Source: JBMNEH01 sp050948665
GTDB taxonomy: Bacteria; Bacillota; Clostridia; Christensenellales; UMGS416
Assembly (NCBI GenBank): GCA_050948665.1
Contig: JBMNEH010000001.1
Coordinates: forward strand, 2,108,001 to 2,172,000
Reading direction: 5' to 3'
Length of the DNA stretch: 64,000 bases
Shown: in pieces, positions 45,961 to 55,461 of the stretch
How the letters are laid out: each line of letters starts with the position of its first letter
Numbering within the stretch: position 1 is the stretch's first letter
Made by a program: the position numbers and the translations under genes
The notes under the pieces: generated by a model
Database searches by the model: none
What the model saw: only the letters and a program-made list of their open reading frames with translations
Told to the model about the DNA's origin: nothing

Positions 45961-45989
45961 TTGCAATGAATACCCAAATGGAATACACT
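45961..45989 (+). promoter_or_regulatory. Promoter of the GH2 gene
   Basis: TTGCAA (45961-45966), 17 bp, TACACT (45984-45989), 32 bp ahead of the start codon. Confidence 0.7.
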
Positions 45990-46021
45990 GAATCTATGAA
46001 GCTTACTGTTGGAGGTGTTCT

Positions 46022-49000
46022 ATGGATCCGAATCGTATCTGGCCGAGACCGACATTGTATGCCCTGCCCGATCCCACCGAGGCGTGTCCCCGGCCCGCTG
46101 TCAGCCTCAACGGGACCTGGCGGCTAAACCTGCGGCCCGGGGAGGACTTTGCCTCCCCGGAGACGGATATTTCTCTCTGGGAAGAAGTCACGGTGCCCTA
46201 CCAACTCTCGGGGCGGCAGGAGGGGCCCTACGCTTACGCCAGGGAGGTGTGTGTTCCGGAGGACTGGAAAGAGTCTGCCGTTATCCTCCGTTTTGACGGT
46301 GTGAATTGCGATGCAAAAATCTATTGGGATGGTTTCCTCTGCGGCAGTCATTACGGCGGTTTTGTTTCCTGGAACTGTGTCGTGACTCCCCTGGCCTCCC
46401 CCGGCATTCACCGCCTCACGGTACTGACCGAGGATAAGCCCATGGAAGTCAACCCCTTTCATACGGGGGGGATCATCCGGGATGTCACCCTCTATCGTCT
46501 GGCGGACACGCCCATTACCCGGCTGCAGGCCTTCACCGCCTTTGATCCCGACTATCGGGACGCCAAGCTGACGGTGATGACCGGGGTGGAAAGCCCCCGG
46601 CCCGGGCAGACCCTGAAGCTCTCCCTCCTCTCCCCCGATGGGCAGCCGGAGCTGACGGATTCCTTCCCGGCGGAGGCCGATCTTTCACGAGAGTATGAGA
46701 TCCTCAGCCCCCTGAAGTGGGACAGTGAGCATCCCAACCTCTATACCCTGTCGCTGGAATTACATGAGAACGGAAAGCTGCTGCAAAAAACCCATAAGGA
46801 TATCGGCTTCCGTCAGATCGAAAAGCGGGGCAACCAGGTCTTTATCAACGGCGATCTTCTCAAACTCCGGGGGGTCAACCGCCATGATATCTACCCTCTG
46901 ACCGGCCGCGCCGTCACCCATGAGCTGGTGGAACAGGATATCCGGCTTTTCAAGGAAGCCAATATCAACTTCATCCGTACCTCCCACTACCCGCCACGGC
47001 CCGATTTCGTCGCCCTTTGCGACCGTTACGGCATCTATGTGGAAAATGAGACCAGCGTCGCTTTTATAGGGCAATCCATCCTCTATACCCAGAACGACCC
47101 CTCGCTGACCCCGGCCTTTATCGGCCCCCTTGCCGATATTATGGAAAGGGATCTTTCCAGTCCCAGCGTGATCATCTGGAGTCTGGCCAACGAATGCTAC
47201 TGGGGGGATAATTTCCGGCTTATGCACCGGTATGCCCGCGCCGTCGATCCCACCCGGCTCACCATATTCAGCTATCCCATCACCCAACAGGAGGATGATG
47301 ATCTGACGGATATTTGGAGCATGCACTACGCCGCCTGGGAGCAGGATCCCCACGCGTTGGTGGACAGCTTTGACCGCTCCCGCCACTGGGATACGGAGAT
47401 CCCCGTCCTCCATGATGAATCCACCCATATCCCCTGCTACTGCCGGAATGATCTGCGCCGGGACCCCGCCGTACGCGACTTCTGGGGAGAGACCATCAAA
47501 CGCTTCTGGGACCGGCTTTGGGCGGCGCCCGGCGCGCTGGGCTGCGCCATCTGGGCGGGGATCGACGATGTGCGCCTGACGGATCGGCGTCCAATGGGCT
47601 TTGGCGCGCCTTGGGGCATCATCGACGGATGGCGGCGGAGAAAACCGGAATTCTGGCATTGCCGGAAGGCCTTCTCCCCCCTCCGCGTAAAGGAGGAGAC
47701 TCTGGATATTCGCCGGGACGGGAGCATCCGCCTGACGATAGAGAATCGGTTCAACCATACCGACCTCAGCGAGATCACCATGACCTGGCGCACCGGCCGT
47801 ACCGCCGGCAGTGTCATGCTGCCCCCCGCAGCGCCCCGGGAAACCGCCCATCCCGCCATTTTCGGCCGGTTCATGCCGGGAGACACGCTGGAGATCGAGT
47901 TTACCGACGCCGCCGGCAATTGCCTGGATGAATACGCCCTGCCCATCGAGCCGGCCGCGGCGCTGCCTCCGATCCTCTGCGGCTCGCCCCCCCGGGCGGA
48001 GGATGCCCCGGAAGGGCTAAGTGTGTACGGAGATACCTTCTGCCTGCTGTTCTCCCATGAAACGGGGTTGATCCTCTTGGGAGAATCCAACGGTCGTACC
48101 GTGCTGACCGGCGGCCCCTACCTCCACCTGACCGGCTTGGAGTTGGGACCCTGGTCGCTGGAAAAGATGGACTGGGAAGCGCAGGAGGACTGCGTCCGCA
48201 TCCGTATTACCGGCAGTTACGACAGGGTCAAGGCGGGTTTTGACCTGCGTATCGACAGCCGCGGGCAGATGGAAACCACCTATACCCTGCTGGATATGCC
48301 CTACTCCTCCCCCCGGAAGCTGGCCATGCGCATCGGGGATGATACGGATTCCGGCGGCTATGAGGAAGTAGGCCTGCGGTTCGAGGTCCCCAGGACGCTG
48401 GATACCCTGTCCTGGCAGCGGAAGGGGCTGTGGACCATCTATCCCGACTGGCACATCGGCCGGCTCAAGGGGGTAGCGCCCATGCGTTACGCCGGCTCCC
48501 CCGAGGACCCCTACGCGCCCCCCACCCGGGAATGGCAGCATGTGGAAAAGGATGTGCTCACCTTCGGTCCCTACTGTCTGGGTTTGAGGGGCACCAACGA
48601 TTTCCGCGGCACCAAGCCGAATATTCTGGAAGCCTCCCTCTCCGGCGGCGGCGCCTCGGTCACCGCTCTGTCCGACGGCAGCCAGTCCGTCCGAATGGAA
48701 CTGGCGCCGGCGAAGGGTGCCATCATCGATGATACCGACCCCCGTGTCGTCTATACCGGCAATTGGGTACGCCGGGACACAAGATTCCGCAGCCACAATT
48801 CCACCGAAACATGGGCAAAGGATGCCGGCTGCCGGGCGAAGGTCGCCTTTACCGGCACGGGGATCCTTTGGTTCAGCGCAACAGATATCCTAAACGGCTC
48901 AGCCAGAGTCTTTGTAGACGGCGAGGAACAGCCCGACCGGATCCATCTGGGTGCCCGTCTCGGGCCTGGAATTCCCCGGGGCTACGAGCGTTCCTCCCGG

Positions 49001-49267
49001 CAGATGGTGTACAGCGTCTCCGGGCTGCCGATGGGAGAGCACACCCTGGAAATCGAAGTCACAGGCGAGCCGGACCGGGGCTGCTCCTCCGCCTATGTGC
49101 CGGTGGACTGCTTTGTGGTACTGGGGTCCGGGGCAGAGGGCACCACAAGGTTCATCGTCACCGACGCCCACAACTACCCGGAGCTCTCCTGGGGAGACTA
49201 TACACATCCCCCCGTTATGGTATCCACCGGCACCTCCGGAAAGGTCTTCCTGAAGCTGGGTTCATAA
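46022..49267 (+). CDS. GH2 glycoside hydrolase (beta-galactosidase-like)
   Basis: A 1081-residue enzyme without a signal peptide, so it is likely cytoplasmic. The sugar-binding N-terminus contains VSLNGTWRLNL; the catalytic barrel starts LRGVNRHDIYPLTGRAV. The acid/base is E391 in IWSLANECYWG, and the likely nucleophile is E466 in HDESTHIPCY. The last 350 residues are a family-atypical beta-rich region with a stretch (TGTGILWFSATDILNGSARVF) resembling an added carbohydrate-binding domain. GH2 includes beta-galactosidase, beta-glucuronidase and arabinopyranosidase; the exact substrate is unresolved. GGAGG 8 bp before ATG 46022; a terminator follows. Confidence 0.85.
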   Translation: MDPNRIWPRPTLYALPDPTEACPRPAVSLNGTWRLNLRPGEDFASPETDISLWEEVTVPYQLSGRQEGPYAYAREVCVPEDWKESAVILRFDGVNCDAKIYWDGFLCGSHYGGFVSWNCVVTPLASPGIHRLTVLTEDKPMEVNPFHTGGIIRDVTLYRLADTPITRLQAFTAFDPDYRDAKLTVMTGVESPRPGQTLKLSLLSPDGQPELTDSFPAEADLSREYEILSPLKWDSEHPNLYTLSLELHENGKLLQKTHKDIGFRQIEKRGNQVFINGDLLKLRGVNRHDIYPLTGRAVTHELVEQDIRLFKEANINFIRTSHYPPRPDFVALCDRYGIYVENETSVAFIGQSILYTQNDPSLTPAFIGPLADIMERDLSSPSVIIWSLANECYWGDNFRLMHRYARAVDPTRLTIFSYPITQQEDDDLTDIWSMHYAAWEQDPHALVDSFDRSRHWDTEIPVLHDESTHIPCYCRNDLRRDPAVRDFWGETIKRFWDRLWAAPGALGCAIWAGIDDVRLTDRRPMGFGAPWGIIDGWRRRKPEFWHCRKAFSPLRVKEETLDIRRDGSIRLTIENRFNHTDLSEITMTWRTGRTAGSVMLPPAAPRETAHPAIFGRFMPGDTLEIEFTDAAGNCLDEYALPIEPAAALPPILCGSPPRAEDAPEGLSVYGDTFCLLFSHETGLILLGESNGRTVLTGGPYLHLTGLELGPWSLEKMDWEAQEDCVRIRITGSYDRVKAGFDLRIDSRGQMETTYTLLDMPYSSPRKLAMRIGDDTDSGGYEEVGLRFEVPRTLDTLSWQRKGLWTIYPDWHIGRLKGVAPMRYAGSPEDPYAPPTREWQHVEKDVLTFGPYCLGLRGTNDFRGTKPNILEASLSGGGASVTALSDGSQSVRMELAPAKGAIIDDTDPRVVYTGNWVRRDTRFRSHNSTETWAKDAGCRAKVAFTGTGILWFSATDILNGSARVFVDGEEQPDRIHLGARLGPGIPRGYERSSRQMVYSVSGLPMGEHTLEIEVTGEPDRGCSSAYVPVDCFVVLGSGAEGTTRFIVTDAHNYPELSWGDYTHPPVMVSTGTSGKVFLKLGS

Positions 49268-49272
49268 AAATG

Positions 49273-49309
49273 AAAACCGAAGTGAAACCCTTTCACTCCG
49301 GTTTTTCTC
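49273..49309 (+). terminator. Terminator of the GH2 gene
   Basis: AAAACCG (49273-49279) pairs with CGGTTTT (49299-49305), extended inward by AGTGAAA/TTTCACT, with a T-rich tail. Confidence 0.75.
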
Positions 49310-49386
49310 TTACCCCGCCTCTGCCCGGCTCCCTTCTGCGGCAAAGACCAGGCAGGGCATCCCGCGGAATCTCTTAGCCCCGCGAA

Positions 49387-49415
49387 TTGCATTTCCCAAC
49401 CCGCCATGGTAAAAT
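49387..49415 (+). promoter_or_regulatory. Promoter of the eda-kdgK operon
   Basis: TTGCAT (49387-49392), 17 bp, TAAAAT (49410-49415), 44 bp before the start codon. Confidence 0.7.
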
Positions 49416-49459
49416 TGATACAGAATACAGCCGGGCGCTGCCCGGAACAAGGAGGAAGC

Positions 49460-50107
49460 ATGACAAAGGATAAGGTCATTTCCCGTATATGTGACATCGG
49501 CCTGGTGGCTGTCGTCCGCGCCGAGACCGGCGAGCAGGCCCGCCGCATTGCAGATGCCTGTCTTGAGGGCGGCGTGGCCGCTTTGGAAATTACCTTCACC
49601 GTACCCGGCGCCCATCATGTCATAGAGGATTTGGCGAAGGCCTACCCCGAGGGTGAGATGATCCTGGGCGCCGGCACCGTACTGGATCCCGAGACCGCGC
49701 GCGTCGCGATGCTTTCCGGCGCCCAGTATATCGTGGCTCCCAGCCTCAATCCGGATACTGTAAAGCTTTGCAACCGGTATCAGGTCCCCTGCATGCCGGG
49801 CTGTATGTCCATCCGTGAGGTGGTGGAGGCCATGGAGGCCGGCGCAGATATCATCAAGATCTTCCCCGGAGAGCTGTTCGGTCCCAAGATCATCCGGTCC
49901 ATCAAGGGCCCCCTGCCCCAGGCGCGTATGATGCCCACCGGCGGCGTGTCGGTAGAGAACGCCAAGGACTGGATCGCCGCTGGTGCCGTGGCGCTGGGAG
50001 CCGGCTCATCTCTGGTAGGCGGCGCCAAAACAGGGGACTACGCCAAAATTACCGCCACCGCCCGGGAGTTTCTCGCCGCTATAAAGGCCGCCCGGGCCGG
50101 CGTATAA
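49460..50107 (+). CDS. eda: KDPG/KHG aldolase (Eda)
   Basis: Splits 2-keto-3-deoxy-6-phosphogluconate into pyruvate and glyceraldehyde-3-phosphate. The 215-residue class I aldolase has Glu in ALEITFTVPGA (about residue 46), GAGTVLDPE near 73, and the Schiff-base Lys in IIKIFPGELFG near 132; MMPTGGVSVEN is also diagnostic. Start ATG 49460 with GGAGGAAGC upstream; the frame runs back to 49406 without a site. It lies 14 bp before kdgK, so the two make a KDG-to-pyruvate module as used for uronates. Confidence 0.93.
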   Translation: MTKDKVISRICDIGLVAVVRAETGEQARRIADACLEGGVAALEITFTVPGAHHVIEDLAKAYPEGEMILGAGTVLDPETARVAMLSGAQYIVAPSLNPDTVKLCNRYQVPCMPGCMSIREVVEAMEAGADIIKIFPGELFGPKIIRSIKGPLPQARMMPTGGVSVENAKDWIAAGAVALGAGSSLVGGAKTGDYAKITATAREFLAAIKAARAGV

Positions 50108-50121
50108 CAGGAGGAAACACC

Positions 50122-51144
50122 ATGCCGCAGGTTATAACATTCGGTGAAATCATGCTCCGTCTCTCCCCTCCCGGATACCAGCGCTTTCTGCAGGCCCGTT
50201 CTCTGGACGTGGTATACGGCGGTGGCGAAGCCAATGTCGCCATGAGTCTGGCTGCCATGGGGATGGGCGCCGGGTTTGTCACAAAGCTCCCCCTCAATCC
50301 TATCGGCGAAGCCTGCAGGAATCAGCTCCGGGGCCTAGGGGTGGATACCTCCCGCATTATTTGGGGCGGAGACCGGCTGGGGATTTATTATTGCGAAAAA
50401 GGCGTCTCCATGCGCCCCTCCAATGTGATTTACGACCGGGCAGGTTCCTCCATTGCCCTAGCCAAGCCGGGGGATTTTGACTGGGACGCCATCCTCGAGG
50501 GCGCGTCCTGGTTCCACTTCACCGGCATCACGCCAGCCTTGGGCGATAATGTGGCCGCCCTCTGTCTGGAGGCAGTAAAAGCCGCCAAAGCCCGCGGCAT
50601 CACCGTCAGCTGCGACCTGAATTACCGTAAAAAGCTGTGGAGCAGGGAAAAAGCCGGACAGGTCATGTCTGAGCTGGCGCGGTATGTGGACGTTTGCATC
50701 GCAAATGAGGAAGACGCCGGGGATGTCTTCGGTATCCATGCTGACAAGACGAACATTACCGGCGGGCAACTGCACCACGAGGGTTATAAGCAGGTGGCCA
50801 AAAAGCTGGCGGGCACCTTCGGCTTCCAAAAGGTGGCGATCACCCTCCGGGAAAGCTATTCCGCCTCCGACAACGGCTGGTCGGCCATGCTGTACGCCGG
50901 CGGGGAATATTATTTCTCCAAAAAGTATGATATTCGGCTGGTAGACCGGGTGGGCGGGGGAGATTCCTTCGGCGCCGGGCTGATCTACGGCTGCTGCAGC
51001 GGCTGGTCCGATCAGGAGACCCTTGAATACGCCGTGGCGGCCTCCGCTCTGAAGCAGACAATCGAGGGGGACTATAATATCTCCTCTGTGGCTGAAATTC
51101 AGAAGCTGGCAGGGGGAGACGCCTCCGGTCGCGTACAAAGGTAA
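50122..51144 (+). CDS. kdgK: 2-dehydro-3-deoxygluconokinase (KdgK)
   Basis: Phosphorylates 2-keto-3-deoxygluconate to KDPG for the aldolase encoded just upstream. The 340-residue PfkB-family kinase has FGEIMLRLSPPG at 7-18, VVYGGGEANVAMSLA near 34, SCDLNYRKKLW near 164, and the catalytic DRVGGGDSFGAGLIYG (base Asp) near 274-289. AGGAGG precedes ATG 50122. It closes the operon and is followed by a strong terminator. Uronate isomerase and dehydratase genes are outside the window. Confidence 0.92.
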   Translation: MPQVITFGEIMLRLSPPGYQRFLQARSLDVVYGGGEANVAMSLAAMGMGAGFVTKLPLNPIGEACRNQLRGLGVDTSRIIWGGDRLGIYYCEKGVSMRPSNVIYDRAGSSIALAKPGDFDWDAILEGASWFHFTGITPALGDNVAALCLEAVKAAKARGITVSCDLNYRKKLWSREKAGQVMSELARYVDVCIANEEDAGDVFGIHADKTNITGGQLHHEGYKQVAKKLAGTFGFQKVAITLRESYSASDNGWSAMLYAGGEYYFSKKYDIRLVDRVGGGDSFGAGLIYGCCSGWSDQETLEYAVAASALKQTIEGDYNISSVAEIQKLAGGDASGRVQR

Positions 51145-51153
51145 CATAACCGG

Positions 51154-51185
51154 AACACCCGGCGGCCTTCTCCGGGTGTTTTTTA
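51154..51185 (+). terminator. Terminator of eda-kdgK
   Basis: AACACCCGG (51154-51162) and CCGGGTGTT (51172-51180) form a perfect 9-bp stem with a T tail. Confidence 0.85.
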
Positions 51186-51235
51186 TCTCGTTTTTCCGGC
51201 GGGCAGCCGTATCCTCCCGCAAAGGATACTGATAC

Positions 51236-51264
51236 TTGCCTATATTGTCCTGATTGGGTATAAT
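51236..51264 (+). promoter_or_regulatory. Promoter of the HExxH lipoprotein gene
   Basis: TTGCCT (51236-51241), 17 bp, perfect TATAAT (51259-51264), 35 bp before the start codon. Confidence 0.78.
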
Positions 51265-51299
51265 TCATACAGGAATCGCCACGGATGAAAGGATATACA

Positions 51300-53300
51300 A
51301 TGAAACGTTTGCTGCCCCTGCTCCTCGCACTGATGCTGTTCTCCGCCTGCGCCTTTCTCGCGCCGCGGCAAACCCCTGCCCCGGTCGCGGAGATCACTCC
51401 CTTGCCCACGGAAACGCCGCAGGAACGAGTGTTGCTGGGAAAACGTTCGGAGGACGGCGCCATGCTGGACCTCTCCCTGTTTCTGAACACCGACGGATTC
51501 GTTACCTGGCAGGTTTTCTTTACCAGGGAAGGCCTGGGCGTTTTTCAGATCAACACCGCCGCCCGCCGTTACAGGGTAGGGGCGTATGACCTCTATACCG
51601 GGGAACTGGAAATTCGCTATGAGGACGATATACAGCCGGGTGAGGAGGGCATGGAATACTATGTCGATATGGAGTGCCTTTCCACCGACCCCCTTGTGCT
51701 GCATGACTATATCGGCCAGACCTATATCCTGTTTGATGAGACCCTGCGTCCCCTCCGTATCATGCCGGTCGGCGCCCTGGGCGCCTATGACCATATCTAT
51801 TCGGTGGATAAGGATTGCCTGTACTATATCAATTCCCGTCAGGAGCTGAAGCTGTACAATACCTCCACGGGGGAATCCGTCCTGCTGGATATCCCCGTCC
51901 CCGACGAATACGCCTATATCAAAGGACTGTACGAGAACGGGAATGTGCTGGTCCTCTCCTACTGGGACGGGGGCGCCCAAGTCGATCGCTTTTATGACAT
52001 GACCACCCAGGAACCGCTGCCGTACAGCAATACCGACGACCTCACCATCTGGAACGAAGGCGACGATTACGCCTACGCGAACCACAGCGAGGCCTCCTCC
52101 AAGCTGTACTTCGCCAAAAAGGGGGCGGCTCGCGGCGGCAGCTGGCTCCGGCTGGAAAAAGAGGCGGAGCTGTACAACGCCCGGGTACTTTTCTCCCGGG
52201 GGATCGTGTTCACCTCCCTCTCCGACTTCGATGGCACGGAGGACGAAATGTCCCTCTTTTACACGCTCAAGCGGTATGACCTCTCTCTGGGGCTGCAGAC
52301 CAACACCCTCCGCTTCACGCGGAGGAGCGACGGGGGCGATTACGGTCTCCATCTGAATCAAAACTGTTATAACGATGATCTGGGGCTTTGTTGTTTCGCC
52401 GTCCCCGGCGCCTTCGGGGAAGGTCTTGTAGCGCTGTGGGATACATCGGTGCAGGGGGAAGTAAACAACGACCTTTCAATGGACAACAGGATAGAGAGCC
52501 GGGTTTTTGGCGACCTACCCGACAACGTATACGCCTACGCCCGGATGCTGGCGGACTATTACGGTGTGAATATCTATACGGGGGAGGACGCCGTCAGGGA
52601 TTTCCCGGATTACATCGCAGCGCCGGTCACCGACGTCCATCTGATCCGCCAGGCATTGGAGGCGCTGGAGGAAGTATTGGAATTATATCCGGAGGGCTTC
52701 TTCAGACAGCTCACCTACGGGGAAATCCGCAGCGTGGACATTTATCTCTGCGGCGGACTCAAAGCCATCAATTCCTATAACCTGGATGATTGCGACGCCT
52801 TCGCAGTGGTGCATGACAACCAGCAGATGATGGTGATCAATATCGAACGCACCTACGGTCTGCGCGGCACCCTCTGCCATGAGCTCTCCCATGTCATCGA
52901 CCATAAGCTGGAGTATGCGGGGCTTTTCAGCGATGTCCGATCCCTTGACGAGAAAATCTGGCAGAGCCTGAATCCCCCCGGTTTCCGGTACTTCTACTCC
53001 TATCTGGACGAAAACGGGGACTCCTACAGCTGGCTGCCCATCTACGAATACACCCCCGCCGCCCCCGAAGCCACCGGGGACGTGGATCATATCTACTTTG
53101 TAGACACCTATTCCATGACCTTTCCTACCGAGGACAGGGCCAGGATCATGGAATACTGTATGCAGGAGGAGGTCCCTTACTACTTCGAGAGCGTCCATCT
53201 GCTGGCAAAACTTCATTATTACAGCCAGACCATACGCGCGGTGTTTGACACCGCGGGTTGGCCGGAATACACCGTCTGGGAGAGGGCCCTGCGGGAATAA
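51300..53300 (+). CDS. Lipoprotein with repeat domain and HExxH metalloprotease-like site
   Basis: A 666-residue surface lipoprotein (LLALMLFSAC lipobox). About residues 40-400 are beta-rich with repeats of aromatic and Asp-rich turns (for example YSVDKDCLYYINSRQELKLYN), suggesting a propeller. A helical domain then contains LRGTLCHELSHVIDHKLEYA: an HExxH zinc-binding site (HELSH) near residue 530. Further His and Glu residues could complete a site, but the third ligand is not certain. I do not recognise the family as a whole; proteolysis or structural metal binding are both possible. Start ATG 51300 with AAAGG; ATG 51285 is an alternative. It has its own promoter. Confidence 0.65.
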   Translation: MKRLLPLLLALMLFSACAFLAPRQTPAPVAEITPLPTETPQERVLLGKRSEDGAMLDLSLFLNTDGFVTWQVFFTREGLGVFQINTAARRYRVGAYDLYTGELEIRYEDDIQPGEEGMEYYVDMECLSTDPLVLHDYIGQTYILFDETLRPLRIMPVGALGAYDHIYSVDKDCLYYINSRQELKLYNTSTGESVLLDIPVPDEYAYIKGLYENGNVLVLSYWDGGAQVDRFYDMTTQEPLPYSNTDDLTIWNEGDDYAYANHSEASSKLYFAKKGAARGGSWLRLEKEAELYNARVLFSRGIVFTSLSDFDGTEDEMSLFYTLKRYDLSLGLQTNTLRFTRRSDGGDYGLHLNQNCYNDDLGLCCFAVPGAFGEGLVALWDTSVQGEVNNDLSMDNRIESRVFGDLPDNVYAYARMLADYYGVNIYTGEDAVRDFPDYIAAPVTDVHLIRQALEALEEVLELYPEGFFRQLTYGEIRSVDIYLCGGLKAINSYNLDDCDAFAVVHDNQQMMVINIERTYGLRGTLCHELSHVIDHKLEYAGLFSDVRSLDEKIWQSLNPPGFRYFYSYLDENGDSYSWLPIYEYTPAAPEATGDVDHIYFVDTYSMTFPTEDRARIMEYCMQEEVPYYFESVHLLAKLHYYSQTIRAVFDTAGWPEYTVWERALRE

Positions 53301-53310
53301 GGGCATACAA

Positions 53311-53347
53311 AAGGCCGCAGCCACGGGCTTGCGGTCTTTCTTTTTCT
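53311..53347. terminator. Bidirectional terminator between convergent lipoprotein genes
   Basis: AAAGGCCGCA (53311-53320) pairs with TGCGGTCTTT (53331-53340), with a T-rich tail on the plus strand. Confidence 0.7.
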
Positions 53348-53348
53348 A

Positions 53349-54548
53349 TCATCCCGCCCAGGAATAGGAATCTGCCTCCACCGTAGCCCCGGGGAGCGCG
53401 TCGCGCAGGCTCTCGATCTGCTCCACCGACAGGTTGTCCGACATCAGGTAGGCGAACACCAGCGCCTTGCAGGAGGCCAGACTCTCTGCCGAGACGATTT
53501 CCGCGCCGATGACCGACAGCGCGGTAAGGGAGGTGAAGCCGGATAGCGGGGACAAGTCGACGCTGCCGTCGCCGATGTTGATATAGAGGCTCTCCAGCCG
53601 GATGTAGGCGGCAAGCGCGGAAACATCCCGGAAGCTCCCCGGAAGAGTCAGGGAGAGACGGGTCACCGTGCCGCCGTTTTTCAGGAAATACAGGGAATCC
53701 GGCCCCTGTGAAAGGCTGAGCGTCAGATCCTCCAGCGGCAGCGCTCCGGCGATCTCAAGGGCAGCGGTATCCGAAGTTTCCAGCGTAAGCTTTTTCAGCC
53801 CGTTCATACCCGCCAACGCGGCGGGATCAAAGCTCTGGCAGATCAGGGCAAGCTCGGTCAGCGGCAATCCTAGCAGCGGCGAGATATCCAAGTCGTGGGC
53901 GGAATACACCGAAAGGGTTGTCAGTTCCGTCATGCCCGATAGGGGGGCAAGAGAATCGATTTCCGGGCAGTGGAGCTCCAGCGTCCGCAGGCCGGGAAAA
54001 CCGGAAAGAACGGAAATATCCGTAATACTGCCTCCCTGCAGCGAAAGGGACTTTAGTTCCCTCAACCCAGCCAGGGGAGACAGCTCCCTCAGCGAGTCCG
54101 AGGCAATCTCCAGATTGACCAGCGGCAGCTCAGCCAAGGGGGAAAGGTCCGCTTCTCCGGAGATGCTGAGATTCAATAAAGACAGAGGCAACTCCGCCAG
54201 GGGGGAAAGGTCAGTCAGGGCGTCGCAGTAGAGGATCAGACAGGTAAGGGAGGTGCAGTCCTTCAAAAAAGAGATGTCCCTGATATAGGGGGCGTCGATC
54301 GCCAGGGCGGCGGCCTCCTTGATCCTGTCCTCCCCGTAGGCATTTGCCGCCGCGATATCCGGCAGGCTCGGGGATGCATTGTCCTGGTACCATTGGAGGT
54401 ACAGCGGCTCCGCCTCCCCGGGATCCCGGGTGGGCACCGGGGTCTCCTCCGGAACCGGCTCGGCAGTGATCTCCTCCTCCGTCCTTCCGCCGCAGCCGCC
54501 CAGCGCAAGAAGCCCGATACACAATATCCATAAAAGCAGCTTTCGCAT
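53349..54548 (-). CDS. Leucine-rich-repeat lipoprotein
   Basis: A 399-residue surface lipoprotein. It has a signal and lipobox (LLALGGC), an acidic Pro/Glu/Thr linker (about 22-48), then a domain of about ten leucine-rich repeats of the short bacterial type with recurring LSPLAELPL, LSPLAGL and LSPLSGF units. Such proteins bind other proteins or glycans. Start ATG 54548 (MRKLLLWIL) has GGAGGATACGCGG upstream; the frame extends to 54590 without support. It is convergent with the HExxH lipoprotein gene. Confidence 0.8.
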   Translation of the reverse strand: MRKLLLWILCIGLLALGGCGGRTEEEITAEPVPEETPVPTRDPGEAEPLYLQWYQDNASPSLPDIAAANAYGEDRIKEAAALAIDAPYIRDISFLKDCTSLTCLILYCDALTDLSPLAELPLSLLNLSISGEADLSPLAELPLVNLEIASDSLRELSPLAGLRELKSLSLQGGSITDISVLSGFPGLRTLELHCPEIDSLAPLSGMTELTTLSVYSAHDLDISPLLGLPLTELALICQSFDPAALAGMNGLKKLTLETSDTAALEIAGALPLEDLTLSLSQGPDSLYFLKNGGTVTRLSLTLPGSFRDVSALAAYIRLESLYINIGDGSVDLSPLSGFTSLTALSVIGAEIVSAESLASCKALVFAYLMSDNLSVEQIESLRDALPGATVEADSYSWAG

Positions 54549-55461
54549 CCGCGTATCCTCCGGCATCAATATCCATCCGGATTGTACCATTATCCCGTAC
54601 AGTTTGCAAATACCTCCCTTATTTTGCCGCTTTCAAGCGGATGTGTTGCCTTTTTGTTTACGATGGGTGGAGAGAGGGTACGACGCGCGGCCGGGACGGA
54701 TGCCCCAATGCTCTCCGGAGAATGTATACTTAAGCGACATGCTCTCTATACCGCGATCGACTCGTGGGAGGAGACCTGTTTCATCCTTGACGCTGATAGG
54801 ATGGCCGAGGAAATGCTTTCCGGGTGTAATGTGTTTGGAGGTCATTCCTGTCGGCTTTGTATGGCGCAACAGGAAAGAATCAGTTTTTCAGATTATGGTG
54901 GTGTTTCATTGGAATATGTACACAAAGAAACTTCTTTGATTTTCGTCCCGTTTTATGTGTTCCGCAAATGAATAGGTGTCAATGATTACAGCATGCCTTT
55001 TTATGCGAGCATATATTCGCGTGGCAGAGGTCAGCGGGCTTAATGACTGTTTTATAGAACAAAGGTCATTCATATGCGTGAGTAAGTAAATCTTGCCTAA
55101 CGGCAGTATGTTCAATTCCGTATTAGTCGCACAAAGGATCGTCATCTGAAGCGTAAAGCATCACTTTGCGCCACGCCCTGCATTTTGCGCTTATGCCCTG
55201 AAATTCTGTCAATATATGTTTTCCTCCTTTCCGGCGCGCCGCCTCCGCCCCGCTTCCCTTCCCCCGTAGCGGCTTTTTTCTGTCCGGTGAGCAGCGATTT
55301 TGAATAGTCAAATTCCTCCATAGCGAGGCGAATGCCGCGGCGGTATAATGAAATCGAATGATATGCGGGGCTTGACCGCGGGGATGTTCCCCAATACCGG
55401 GGCAGGTAGCCGCGCGGAGGAAACACCTCCCGGTCTCCCTGCCCGGATCGGAGGGCTGTTG
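54549..55461. other. Long gene-poor, AT-richer stretch
   Basis: About 900 bp with lower GC than its flanks. One frame (ATG 54663 to 54971, 102 codons, starting MGGERVRRAAGTDAPML, with the plausible core LYTAIDSWEETCFILDADRM) could be a small gene, but it has no ribosome binding site. 54972-55320 shows nothing convincing. A TATAAT at 55344-55349 without a good -35 may serve the downstream methyltransferase. Confidence 0.35.

Noticed and set aside
54663..54971. 102-codon plus-strand frame as a firm gene
   Set aside because: No ribosome binding site and no family match by eye; noted only within the gene-poor segment entry.
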